Positions 14,001-26,145 of a stretch of 64,000 nucleotides of DNA are shown in pieces. The notes beneath the pieces were generated by a model. It did no database searches and was not told where the DNA came from. It worked only from the letters and a program-made list of their open reading frames with translations. Positions within the stretch are counted from its first letter, which is position 1. Every line of letters begins with the position of its first letter. This DNA is from Apostichopus japonicus (lineage: Eukaryota; Echinodermata; Holothuroidea; Aspidochirotida; Stichopodidae): NCBI RefSeq assembly GCF_037975245.1, contig NC_092575.1, forward strand, positions 821,001 through 885,000. The letters are read 5' to 3'. Position numbers and translations under genes: made by a program.

Positions 14001-17000
14001 TGCAAACAACCTCCCCAAGTCTGGTAAAAATTCAGCAAAGGACCTGCGAGTAGTAGTCTTTTGTTGACGGACAGACACACATGCATTGCCATGGCAATAG
14101 CTCAACTAGTTAACAAATCATAGAGCTAACAAATCATAGGGTATTAGAATGCAACATGCACTCATTACAAACAGACACAAGACATTTATCAGATCAATAA
14201 TAAATGTTGATTAAGATGTCTGGATACTTCTTCCTAAGTCAATCAAGAAAGGAAACAGTCTTACCCATGGTACCATCAGGGGTGCAGAAGAGGTACATTG
14301 GGATCAATGCACTGAAGTAAAAGACATCAATGTTATTTTTGATGGCCACCTGGAGGTTCATCAATGGATCCATTCGTTGCATGTGTGTCGGGCTAATAAC
14401 CAACTGTAGAGACGCATCAATCTGTTGGTTGGCGTTCAAAGGGCTGCTGATGTTTAATGGAGACATTGGTACTAACCCAAAGCTGTGGGGAGGACATGGG
14501 GGAGAAGGTCAAAGGTGAAAATTTTGCAACACTATTACAACAGTATGCACACTGAATATTTCTGATATGTAATTACTGGCCTGTTACTTTGTTGTTCTAT
14601 AATGTACTTTCGGGTCACCCCCTTGTATTGGGCAGTATACGTAATATGAATGTCCTCGTTTTATATTTTTATATATACGTTTAAAACTGTTCATACTGTA
14701 TGGTGCTTTGAAGGGTGACGTGGAAGTAGAGTGGTAGTAGCATTAGACAATAGCCCCAACTGGCTGCTAGCAAGGAAGACAAACAATAACACAACATGAG
14801 GCAAAGCTCCAACATTTTAAGAAACTTATGAAAACATAGCAAACCTGTCAAATTGTCAAAAATTGCAAAACGTTAACAGTATCTTCTTAATCACATAGTC
14901 AAATGTCAGTTTCATAAAAAAAAATTTAAAAAGTGCAATTAGTAATATCTTTCAACAAGAAGCAAAAACTTTTTGACAATGTAATGCTTTCCATATGGAT
15001 GAAGTCTAAAGTATATATACTTATTACAAGATTATTTGCAATTCTGATCTGTATGATCAAACTTAAGCTGCAACGTTCATACAATGATGGTTAGCAGGCA
15101 CTGATTTAGGCTTACAATTGTGTAGACCAGTTTTAAGGCTCTTTGAATATACTATGGTCCCGATGTACAAATACTGCTATATTTCTTTGCACTTGTAGAG
15201 CAATGTGACCATTTTGCTATTAGATGAATTATTATTCCCTGGTTAGCATCATGTATTTGTTCCCATTCAAGAGTGACACCTAACAGGGGGAGGAGGTGGG
15301 GGCTTCCGTTTAACTTTAAGGTCAATCTCATCATGTAAAAGTTTGGTTTTCTTTACCTGTTTTTGTTGAGCTGTATTGCAAATCCAGACATCTGTTGCAT
15401 GGCTTTATTTGTGAAGGACATATCCATGAAGTAGTTATTATTTTTCTTTGAAAACGTTCCCTTCAGCTCCAAACCTTTACATTTAGGAGCTTCTAACCAG
15501 ACCTTGAAGTAAATATAGTAAAAAAAGATTTTGTTAAAAATGTCAACTTATGTACTCATCTTCCAATTCTCTATCTTTATACTCCCCCTTCATGCCCCCA
15601 CCCCTCACCCCTCCCCTTCCCCATTGTTACCAACCTTCAAAATGCTTTCAGTGCTCTTGCCAGGTTGGAATCACCTTTTAATCTCATACCCCATTCCTCT
15701 TACCCCTGTGTAGGATATCTCACCTCTTTTGGTGCAACAAATTCTCCAGAAGCAGTTCCAACCCCAAATATGTCACCAAGTACTCCAAGACTACCAGGTG
15801 GTGCAGCAGCAACTGGCGGATGTGCTGCCTGGGGAGTTGGACCACCAAGCTGAAAGGAAAAGTGAAAGTACTAATTACATCATTTTTCATAGTAATCACA
15901 GAGAGCAGCAATGCTCAAAGTCAAATGTGAAAAGTAAAACAGGTCATCCAAATTATTTATTGGTTCTAGCAATATGACTGCTATGCATGCAGTACTTTGG
16001 TGTCTGGGCAAATTTTGAAGGGTTTCTCTGGTTGTCCCCTGGACAACCAGGCCTTACACTTTGGTTGTCCAAAAGGTAACAATGACCAATATGTACACTG
16101 CAGGAGAGAAGTGTTAGTTGGTGAATAGAACTCCAGCAATTTATCACATGCCCTATCTGGGGGTATTTAGTTACAATGCAATCTGAATTTGATGTAAACC
16201 AAGTATTTTCTGAATTTGATGAAAACAACTAGTTGTCTGCCAGACAACCTTCACAGCTGATTTTGGTTGTCCAACTCAACTTTTGGTCATCTCGGACGGC
16301 CGGACTACCATTCAAATTATGCAGTGTGTTTTAAGGTTGAAGTAAGCAACAGGTAAAACCTCATTAAATTAACCATTCCATTTTCTTTATGTTCATAACG
16401 ATTGTCACAATATGCAAAATAGGGACATCAGGATCTGTGAAGATTATGATTATGATTGGGATTTGAAAAGATGAACTTCTTACAATCATTATTAACCTGA
16501 GTGCCTCCTAGAGTCTAACGCAAAAAAATATACTTATTCTGTTCTCATTTTATACACGATGTTTCTGAACATACGATACAAAATAATCATGATAAACGTG
16601 CGTGAAATGAACGTGTAAATCTGCTGACAGTGTTGGTATGACAAGATCATTAGAAAAGCTTGTTACAAGTAAACATTTCTGTAGAATCTTTGCATATTTT
16701 AACATATTACAGTCAGGCATAGGAAGAACACCCAAGTCTGAGGTAATTTTCTTTCTGTTAGGTTGCAGTTTCCTCACGAGATGAAGATGTTGAATTCAAC
16801 AAATGAAATATATTAGCTAATATTTGTGGGCTGAGGTTATTGCAAACAGGTTGTCTGAAATATCACAAGACAAGCGATTCATGCGAGGGAGAGAAGGAGG
16901 GTGGGGGATGAGGGGTTGTCAGGGTAACCATAACATGCAAATTTTGTAGTCAGATAAAGAAACTTGTCTTCATCAAAAGTCGGTTTTTGTATTTAACAAG

Positions 17001-20000
17001 TCTTATTATAACTGTATAATGTAATGTCTGAATGTGTAAACATGAATGGACCACAATTCAAGATACTGATATGGTTTGTATTATAGGCTTTCATGCCTTT
17101 GAAATGACTTCACAAACAAAAGGAATACTTGATAATGCAAAAACAACAACAAAAGAAGAAGAATAGTAAACCAGCTGAACAATGATGGGCATATTGACAT
17201 GATGACAACATTTGTATGTCATGAAGACACAGGGACATACAGGAACATGCAACCAAAGAGGGAGGACTAAACAACAAACAAAGCAAGGCTCAAGGAGGAG
17301 GTGAGATATGCATATTCATGATATATTACCACCATGGCTGGTGAAGACTGTGTTGGGGCTTGAGTGTCAAGCTAGCAAAGGAAACAATGTCATCTTTATA
17401 TTCATAAACACAGTAAATAAGTGAGATTTGAACATATGTTTCTATAAGACTACATGGTTAAGAATTAAGCATTAGTGAAACAACAAGAGCTACAAAACAT
17501 TCATTGGTAAATCTACAGCTGTGATTTTCTACAATTTCACTTACAATGTTTTGCAAAAGGGCAGATGATGGATTCGTAAAGGAAAAGCACTGCATTGTTA
17601 ACCTCTCCTTACAGAGAGGGGTGTTAGAGATACTGACAAAATAAATATACTTATTAACTTACTTACTAAGTAAACAGTGAATTTTTTAACATATTATGGA
17701 AAAAATTACCAATCCAACAGCTATAATTTTCATGTTAAAAAATTGCAATTTTTAATGGATAAAAACAGATCAATATAACAAAACAACATGACAAATATTT
17801 GCTACAACTAAACACAAGGATATAGAAGATGATTTACTTGTAATCTGCAAAGTTGCCCTTGCTTTTGAATACAAAAACAAAACTCACCAGACTATCTAGA
17901 CCGCCTCCCAGCAGATCAAATGATGATGAATCTTGCTGCTGGGGTGGAGCAGCAGGTGCCGGGGACATAAACTGTTGATTTGTTGGACCGAGGTCAAGGT
18001 TCAGGAGGTCACCAAGGAGGTCATTCTCTGGTGCAGGTGTAGTAGGGATGACAGTGGTTTCTGGGGCTTTCTGTGGTGTTGATGGTTCAGGCGAGGCAGA
18101 ACCAGAGCTAAAGCAATGCAAACAGAGATCACAGGTTATGAAGAGGTTGCATTTTTTTCAAAAGGAGAATTTCACTGCAAGAGAAATTGAACCAGTTGAT
18201 TTTGGTTGCTCTTCCTACGGAGTTACAATTAAATGGCTGTACACATACACCACTGCGTTGCTAAAGATATAGTCAGAAGCCACAGTACTTTCCACTACAT
18301 GGGATCTTTAAATATTTGTTGATAATTTCCTTGTCAGGTTACTGCTTGTCTATTAAATCATCTTTTAACTTATATTTTGTTAAGCTTAGCGATAGTTAGG
18401 TGATAGTTCAAATACAATTTAAAGAATTTGATGAGTCAATAAGAATTGTTTCAATCAGTTTGAAAAGTTTTTCGAGTTGACTAAACATCCATTCATTGGT
18501 GAAACATTTGAAAGTGTTTAATTAAGTAATCTCTTCCAGTCCTTGGTCTCCTAACCCCTAGACCCTAACTAACATTTCTTCTCTGGATCTGGATGGAATG
18601 AAGTAAGTCAGGCTGAAACTTTCTGACATAAATTCTAACTTTAATATCCAACCAACAAACTTACCCAGCAGACCGTATCGGCAAAGCTCTACGAGTATTG
18701 GACCGTCCTTCAACGAACGCACTCGGTGGCTTGTGATAGACGGACGCAAGGCTGCCGATGTAGCAAATCAACTCATCCAGAAGAGTTGGCTCAATGAGAT
18801 CGGTCTCTTCTGAGATCAACGGCTTCTCAGCCAGAACCACATTCTTGGCTGCTGCTGGATCAGTAGAGAGCAACCGCCAGTAAATGTAACCTCTGTCACG
18901 CAGGTCGGGATTGTCACTGTTCTGAAAGGCAGAAGGAGATGTGAACACATTAGTGAACACACTGTATACAAAATGTGTCGAGATATCGTACCTGATGCAA
19001 TATGATTAGTAAATAACACATGACGCCAATCACAAAATGAACTTTTGTTATCATTTTACCTCAAAGAAACAAAATTTTACAGACTTATAAATCACTGGCA
19101 CAGGAAATACTTTTGATCCCTTTCCAATATAGAACGCTTTGGCTGTCATAAACATGGTATTGAAGATGACAAGAAGTAAGTTACTTACAGCCATTTTAAA
19201 ATGTGATGTACTTACTTGTGTTGACAATGTCAATACACTCTGCACAAGTTCTTGGGTGTTCTGAGGCCGTTTCAAGAAGAGTTTGACGACAGCAGTCAGG
19301 AGCTGCAGCTGAACTTGGGAGTTCTCATCCTGGAATCCTTCCACAAAGCTCTCTAGGAGCTCGTCGGCGTTGTCGATACGCTCTGCGTACTCCCCAATGA
19401 TCCAGATCATGGATGCCCTAGAGGAGAGACGGGAGGGATGGATTAGAAAGTCAAAACAAAGTATGCTAATGAGGGAGTTTTAGTATATTTAAGAAATTAT
19501 TATATAACGTAATTAAGTGTCCTTTTGTTGAAAAATGCAAACAAATGCAAATTAATGAATGCCATTTTATTGAAAAGCATTCAGATACTTTTGTGGTTTG
19601 CTCCTTCAAATCAAAGTCACATATCCCACTGATCCGGGGATATCACACCCTTCCCATGATTCAATACTCGTCCACCACCTCTGAAATTGATATGAAGACT
19701 TGGCTGCTTATTCAGTTTTCATAGCTTACTATAAAGGGCTCACTGTTTTAAGTAATTGCAGGGTCAGATGTTAATAGAATTGAGCCTAACTCTCACCTTG
19801 CCTCCGGTTCATCCAGGGTATCAAGGTTCTCACAAAGAGTGGCGATGATACTTTCGTACTTGTTGGGATATTTACGGAAGATATCCTTGATGACCACAAT
19901 AGCCTCTTGGACTACATAGTTGACCTTGGTCTGGATGAGGTCAAGCAATGTACTGACACATCGCTCAGCGGATTGCTGGAGAGAAGAGAGAAGAAAAACT

Positions 20001-23000
20001 CATTACGGGGAACCATCAAAATATAATCATTGCATTCGTTAATAGTTCAATTTATTGTCATTGCACAGATAAATGTGATACATATGTAAACATGCATGAC
20101 AGCAAACTCTGGTAATTTTTCTCCTACAGTTTAAACAATCTATTGGCCTTGAAATTATCACAGTGCCATCAATACCAATTTGTCTTGAGTTCTTTCCTTT
20201 CAAGCACTCACCTCAACTTTGATAGCACATCTTCCAATGGCTCTAACAGACTTCCTGACAAAGTCCACATCGACTTCAGTAGCATACTCCTTCAGCTCGG
20301 CCAAGACCTGGGCGATGTTTCCTTGGGAGGCCAAACGGATCATGATGTCCAGCTTCTCAAGTTTCACATAGATTGGATCGTTGTACTTCACGAAGAAGAC
20401 CTTCATCTCGTGTTTGAGGATATCAGCTCTGAAAGGATCAAGAATTTAATCAAACAAATAGGTGTCAATTGTGTTACCAAACACAAACAAGACTTTTTCA
20501 TGTTTGCTAATAGTAGTTGTACCAGAGGTCATTGTCTTAAAACTCCAAAAGTTAACAAAGTAGGATTAATATTCCGCATAACTTTTTTTCTAATAGGGTT
20601 GTGAATGAGTAAAACGATTTGCTTGAGAAAGTTGTACTTGCAAATAGTGTGAATGGATTTAAGAATGCATTGGTCAGACACTTTAAGCATTATAATCGGG
20701 TATTTCTGTTTGTGTCTTCAGTTTTTTATTCTCCTATATGGTCCCTGATGGGGACTCGAGTGTCCCTCCTGATCCTTTTTTTCTACTAATCTAAACTAAA
20801 CTTAACACCAGTAATTACACCATCATTGTTAAAGGAGAAATGGTAGTTATCAACAAATCTAAATAAACCCACCCACAGTGAAACTACACCGCTCAAAGTA
20901 AATTGCAATAGTGCATAGATATTGTCAATCTTTGCAGAATGTTTTGTTTTTTTCTAGTCGTTATATTGATAAACAAGAGAAACTTTGGGCAAATATGGTT
21001 GGTTTGGTAACTGAAGATTACAAATTTGTTATTTAAAGCAATATTTTACCTTTTCTGAACAATAAGATTGATGTTCCTCAGGGCAACATACTGGACCTCT
21101 GGCTCTGCTGAGAGGAGAGTCACCAGGGGTGGGGAGAGCTTCTTGACCAGGGTATCAATATAATCACCAGTGGGGTTCATCATCTCCATGAATTTCATCA
21201 GCACCTATAAGATATCAGGAAACAATTGGTTAAATTGCTACCTTACCATTATAGCACTTTGCTTTCCACAATCATGTAAAAATGGAATATTCTTTGAGAA
21301 CAACACCACTATTAAGGAGGTTCGATGATAAATTTTATTCCCCTCGGACCCCTTCGAGAGTATTTGAGAATATTTCCATACATGACTTATCTCTTCCAGT
21401 AATACTCTTGCAGTATAATAAAGAATTCATACAAGTAATAAGGTAACTTGTGGATTGCTGGAAGCCAATTATCAGTTGAACACGTCCACTAAATGCTTAT
21501 TCATGAGAAACATTACAATACAAACATCACTGTAAACTTTAAATGGAGTTCCCTACCTTAACAGCAGAGAGAACCACAGCCGCATTGGCGTGGGCGAGAC
21601 GTGGTGTAACTCTCTCACAGATACTCTGGGCTTCTTTCTCATCCTTGGGAGTAAAGTTAGCCAAGGAATCCAAGATGAAAATCTGGCCCCACCTGCAATA
21701 AAAAGTAGAAAGAGATGGGATTAGAACTTCAGTTGTTGCCTTCCAGGAAAATGAAAAATGATAAATGCAACTTTTTGCAAAACACAGATTATACATATCA
21801 CAGGAACCGTCAATGTTTACATGTACAAAAGTAGGAAAGCTGCAGTACTGAATATCTTGTACTAACAGTAGGTTGTTAACATAAGTAGGCCTTTCAGCAT
21901 TTTGTGTTTGTTCTTACAACCAATATCATAACAATAGCACTATCTTACTTTTACTGACAAGTGCATTAACTGAAACTACAATACTAAACTGTGTGCTATC
22001 AGTTGCTACATGGAGCAATTCAACATTTTGTAAATTTGGTTTTGTAAAGACTTACTCTGTACACTCATTGAGGGCAGTAAGCAGCTTGTTAATGGTCTGG
22101 CTGTTGAGGTCAAACAGTGCACTTCCTGATGGAGAAGCCTCACTGATTTCCGAGAGAGCAGCAACTGCATTTGCGACCACCTGTTGAAAACGAACCAGAA
22201 GATGAAGTAAATAATAAATACGTTAGGTAGGCTTCCAATGGGTGCGATGGGAAACTACAAAAGTACTGCCCAGGGCTGTTTTTTCATTGTATTTTCTTTT
22301 TTGTTTAAATATCTTCAAATAAGCCCATGGACTACATGTCATTGTATTTGTTTCATACAAAATTGAGAGTAATTGAGAAAAGATTGAAATTATCAACGTA
22401 AAGTTGACTGATGATGCTTAAGCCATATGAACCAATCACAAACAGAAACCATTCTACCAGTTGGTTGCAGTCAGTAGACTATGACTATTATCAATTTAGT
22501 AATAAACTTAGCAAATGTGTGCTTTATTCTCTGCACTGCCACATGCCATAGAATTGGATACAGTAATCTTAAATTCAGGCCTCAACAAAGCAAACTTATG
22601 TGTTCCATTCTCTACACTGCCACCTACCATAGGATTGGAGGCAGTCAGTAGATCTTTGAGCTGATCGATGAAACCCTGGTCCTCCACCAACTGAGGGTTT
22701 ATATCAAACAGTTTGGCAACACAAACAGCTGCAGTCTTCTGCACATAGGGATCTTCATCCTTCAAGCATTTCCTCAGGGGCTCGCAAAGGTACTCTGTGA
22801 TCTTGTCGACACGAATGCACCCCATGGTCCTGACAGCTAAGGCCCTGATCAGTGGGTTAGTGTCATCACAGTCCTGTGATTAGAATTATTAAAAAGAACA
22901 AATCATAACCCCTGATTTATGCATGCGATGAAATATGTTGAGCCACAGTTAAGTGTGGGCACACAAAAGGAGTAACTTTTAAGAGGAGAATTTCATCTTT

Positions 23001-23603
23001 TCCAAACAAAAATCAAAGTTTAACCTAGTCTCTATATCAAAAATATAAAGAAAAGGGATTGCTTGTCATTTGCAGCATCGAAAAAGTTAACTTGCAGAAA
23101 CAGACCTTGACAAAGGTGTTCACCGCCATGATAGCCATGTCAGGTTGACTCTTAGCATAGTTCATGAGATACAAATAAACCAGTTTCTTCAGTTCTAAAT
23201 TATCAGTCTGCATACAGTTGACCACATCTGGGAATAGTGAACTGTGCATAGAATAGAAAAAGACAATGAAAGTGAGATAACAAATGCATACTGTCATCCA
23301 TAACGAAATTACATGCAGTAATCATAAAAGCTTCCTTTCATTGTTGACATAATTCAGTTATGATTATCTTAGAACTAACAAAAGGGAAATGAAAACCATT
23401 AAACATTCATTAATGTATTGTTAGTTGCAAGACAGGAAAAAGATTACAATTTATTCTTACCTGACATCTTTGCCAATGGTCATGCTAGCTATGACCTTCT
23501 TCACAGCTTCTTTTTTCTTTTCCTTCTTATCACTATTAAGGTCAGCCTTCAGTTCATAAATTTCACCCTTCTTGGTGGTCGTAAAATACTTGGAATCTGA
23601 CAT
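11042..23603 (-). CDS. AP2B1/AP1B1-like: AP-1/AP-2 complex subunit beta (beta-adaptin), 18 exons
   Basis: Large subunit of the clathrin adaptor heterotetramer that selects cargo and recruits clathrin. Exons: 23461-23603, 23106-23241, 22628-22873, 22056-22180, 21557-21692, 21050-21204, 20212-20428, 19797-19975, 19216-19417, 18665-18921, 17888-18107, 17330-17371, 15724-15849, 15357-15502, 14265-14482, 13614-13700, 11871-12025, 11042-11116; about 954 residues (human AP2B1 937). The trunk is nearly identical to human beta adaptins from [14 protein letters not shown] onward ([43 protein letters not shown]). The proline/alanine-rich hinge has a clathrin box LLNLD at about 633-637. The appendage keeps the platform residues matching human W841, E849, Y888 and E902 (here about W858, E866, Y905, E919). 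The last exon is diverged ([17 protein letters not shown]). Invertebrates often have one beta serving AP-1 and AP-2, so I do not choose between them. Confidence 0.96.
12632..13603. repeat. 54-bp minisatellite in AP beta intron, about 17 units
   Basis: Plus-strand unit contains TACTTCAGTATTGCACACT, CTCACACACAACGTATCA and TAACTTAAGTGCTGTTG. The period is 54 bp. Neighbouring units alternate TATCATAAC and TATCAAAAC over part of the array, giving a dimeric higher order. Because 54 is a multiple of three and the unit lacks a stop in one minus frame, the array reads as a long open frame (18-residue repeat). It starts about 10 bp inside the intron from the donor of exon 13614-13700. Confidence 0.95.
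13857..14264. other. AP beta intron, no separate feature seen
   Basis: Intronic sequence between exons 13614-13700 and 14265-14482. The minus open frame in it has no recognisable domain. The other AP beta introns (for example 14483-15356, 18108-18664 and 20429-21049) likewise show nothing beyond ordinary AT-rich sequence. Confidence 0.5.
15850..17329. other. AP beta hinge intron with short inverted repeats
   Basis: About 1.5-kb intron. Near 16030-16075 and 16230-16310 it contains several copies of GGTTGTCC and its complement GGACAACC, as GTTGTCCCCTGGACAACC, which could fold. It holds no open frame of a known family. Confidence 0.4.
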
Positions 23604-24337
23604 CTTGAAGAAATTTCAAGTTATCCAACTTCTATGACAAGAAAGACAGGACTTTGTTATTCCTGAGGTGTTTAGACTAACAACAATATGGCATAACGTA
23701 ACACAACCATTATTATAAAGAAGTTAAATCCTAAGAATAGAATTAATATAATATGTTTTGACGATGTTAAGACCTGCCTAACTATAACTAAGGCCAGTCT
23801 AGCCTACACTAGACCTGCATCATTTCACAATCTCAGTCATCTCCTCGGTCAGGGGAGGACTGTGTTGGAGTACTAACTATGGCAAATACGACAGAAATAT
23901 AGACTGACAAGAATTAGGTTGCATACTTTGGTCTTGGTTACCTTGGGATGTGTTACGACTAGCCTAAGTTGTGATAGTCCTGTCCAACTTGACGTGTACA
24001 TTTGCTCAGACATGACTTAGGCTAGGCGTATCCTAACGTGACGTATGTGAGGCTAGGCTTAACTTATTACTAATGACCGTATACTGTGGGCGTGAACGAT
24101 GCACCTAGTGCGAAAGTTTCACCTGTTAATTATTATTCGGAGGAATGAGAACATTGGTACGTATATCTAATGATTTTTATTTCATATGTTTACTTTCTAT
24201 GGGTCTTACCTCACACAAATACGAAATAAAAGCGACTTTTTGGGCAATATGACTTGCCACTTGCTTTTCCAGATACGGTATGTGACCAATTATAGCATTC
24301 AATTTATGCCGGAGTTTTCACTTTTGGTTATGCTATA

Positions 24338-24363
24338 CAGAGCCGTATATAGAGACGGCTCTG
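24338..24363. repeat. Hairpin CAGAGCCGTATAT...ACGGCTCTG
   Basis: A 26-bp near-perfect inverted repeat with 9-10-bp arms. A close relative with the same arms occurs at 63239-63265, so it looks like a terminal or internal hairpin of a dispersed element. Confidence 0.6.
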
Positions 24364-24374
24364 ATAGAAAGCAC

Positions 24375-25045
24375 TGCCACTTTATGGCGGGCCATCAGTC
24401 TCAAATCGTGGGAATCGACTTGTACCGATTTAAATCGAAATCATACCAATTTCCTTCGACTTATACCAGTTTCCTGCAGCTTAAATTGACTTCTACCGAT
24501 TTAAATCGACATATACCAGTTTTATGCTACATATCTATGGCGGGCCATCAGTCTCAAGCCATACTATGGCAGGCCATCAGTCTCAAATCGTGGGGAATCG
24601 ACTTATACCGATTTAAGGCGACGTATACCAATTTCCTTCGACAGTTATACCAGTTTCGGAGTTTCCATCAGCTTAAATTGATTTCTACCGATTTAAATCA
24701 ACATATACCAGTTTAATTCGACATATCATCGATTTAAATCGACATATACCAATTTTAATCGATGATATGCCAAATTAAATCGGTATACAATTTAAATCGA
24801 CATATACCAATTTAATTCGACTTATACCAGTTTAAATCGACATATACCGTTTTAACTCGACATATACCAATTTAAATCGATGATATGTTAAATAAATCGG
24901 TATATGTCAATTTAAATCCACATCTACCAGTTTAAATCGATGATATGTTGAATTAAATCGGTAGATGTCAATTTCCTTGGACTTAAACCAGTTTCTAGCA
25001 TCTCAAATTGACATATACCTATTTAAATCGACATAGTATCGACTT
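24375..25045. repeat. Degenerate short tandem repeat, ATTTAAATCGACATATACC type
   Basis: Dozens of diverged copies of a 20-25-bp unit (AATTTAAATCGACATATACC and its complement) fill about 650 bp. They are interrupted by three copies of a GGCGGGCCATCAGTCTCAA-like segment at about 24386, 24540 and 24566. The plus open frame over the first part is repeat-derived. Confidence 0.85.
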
Positions 25046-26145
25046 CCAAATCCCGATTTCGGTGATGATTGACATGTGAATCAAGAATTAAATTAATAGT
25101 TATTTTATTGAACTGTATTGCACAAACGCATGTGAACCATTAAGCTAAGATGGAGTGTGGGTAGTTATTTCTTAAAGCATACTGTAGTTCGCAGGGTAAG
25201 CTGTCATAACAAGAACACTGGTCTGGTCTGGGCACACATTGAACATGAACAAATGTTCTAGTCAAGTCGTTACATATTCGAAAACTAGTATGAGGGTTGG
25301 TGAAATAAGCCCACTCATACGGCCATTTCTAGTGTGGGTTGACCCTGACGCTTGCGCATACCCAGGAAAATGTCTCTTCGAACATCATAATCAACCCTGA
25401 CTGTATCATTCCGCCAGGGACCAGAAACAACTATAGGTGTTGCCACGGTACTTGCTGAAAATTTAGTCTGGTGGAAGTCATGTGCACAGGTGCACATCAG
25501 GTTTAAAAACTGACTCTTGCCAGGTGAACCAAGCATCTATTGCCATGAACATTATCTTAGTCAAAGTCAGGCTTGGACTAACATATAGGCCTAGGCTAAT
25601 GTTAGGCCTAGCATGCACAGTAGGCTATGATATATTTGAGATAAAGATCTAAGCTATATTATAACCTTATACAGTAGTTAAACCAGTACCCTAGGTCTTG
25701 TTTTGGTTTTGTATGGAAATGCCAACAAAGTTGTCCATATGTACCAGCCTTGTTACATGCATGCATGAATGCATGATGTAGGATTGTGCTAATGCCGGAC
25801 GTCTGGCCCCACTATAATCTAGTATCTACTTACAATTTTTATAACGTGACTTCAAGCCTTAATTTAGACTATTGCGGTGTTACAGAGAAATTTTGGGCAG
25901 GGTCAAATTTGGGCTAGCCTATATGCTGACTAGACACATGTGTGTATAGGCCTACTGTACTGTCAATTATTGCAGACTACCAATTGATACAAATTTATGC
26001 TCATTTGAAATAGAACTTAAATTTATGATCTGAAGAAGAGCTTCTCTTTCCTGGGATTATGGCAATTAAGTCTTGAGATCTCATTGCAAGATAAATCTTG
26101 CTTTCAATTTAAACAGAAATCTGGAACTGATCAGGAAGATTAAAT

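Larger units (their letters stand above)
23604..26145. other. Divergent intergenic region between AP beta (-) and SDR copy 1 (+)
   Basis: Both flanking genes begin here in opposite directions, so their promoters lie in this interval. TAGGCCTA/AGGCTAG-rich stretches occur at about 23760-24065 and 25565-25960. The middle (about 24338-25045) is a repeat block listed separately. A 73-codon minus open frame at 25315-25536 is not recognised and may be chance. Confidence 0.5.

Noticed and set aside
24186-24716. 176-codon plus-strand open frame
   Set aside because: The second half is translated from the ATTTAAATCGAC tandem repeat and the repeated GGCGGGCCATC block. No family match.
25315-25536. 73-codon minus frame
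   Set aside because: No recognisable domain and no supporting splice signals tied to AP beta. Kept only as a mention in the intergenic entry.
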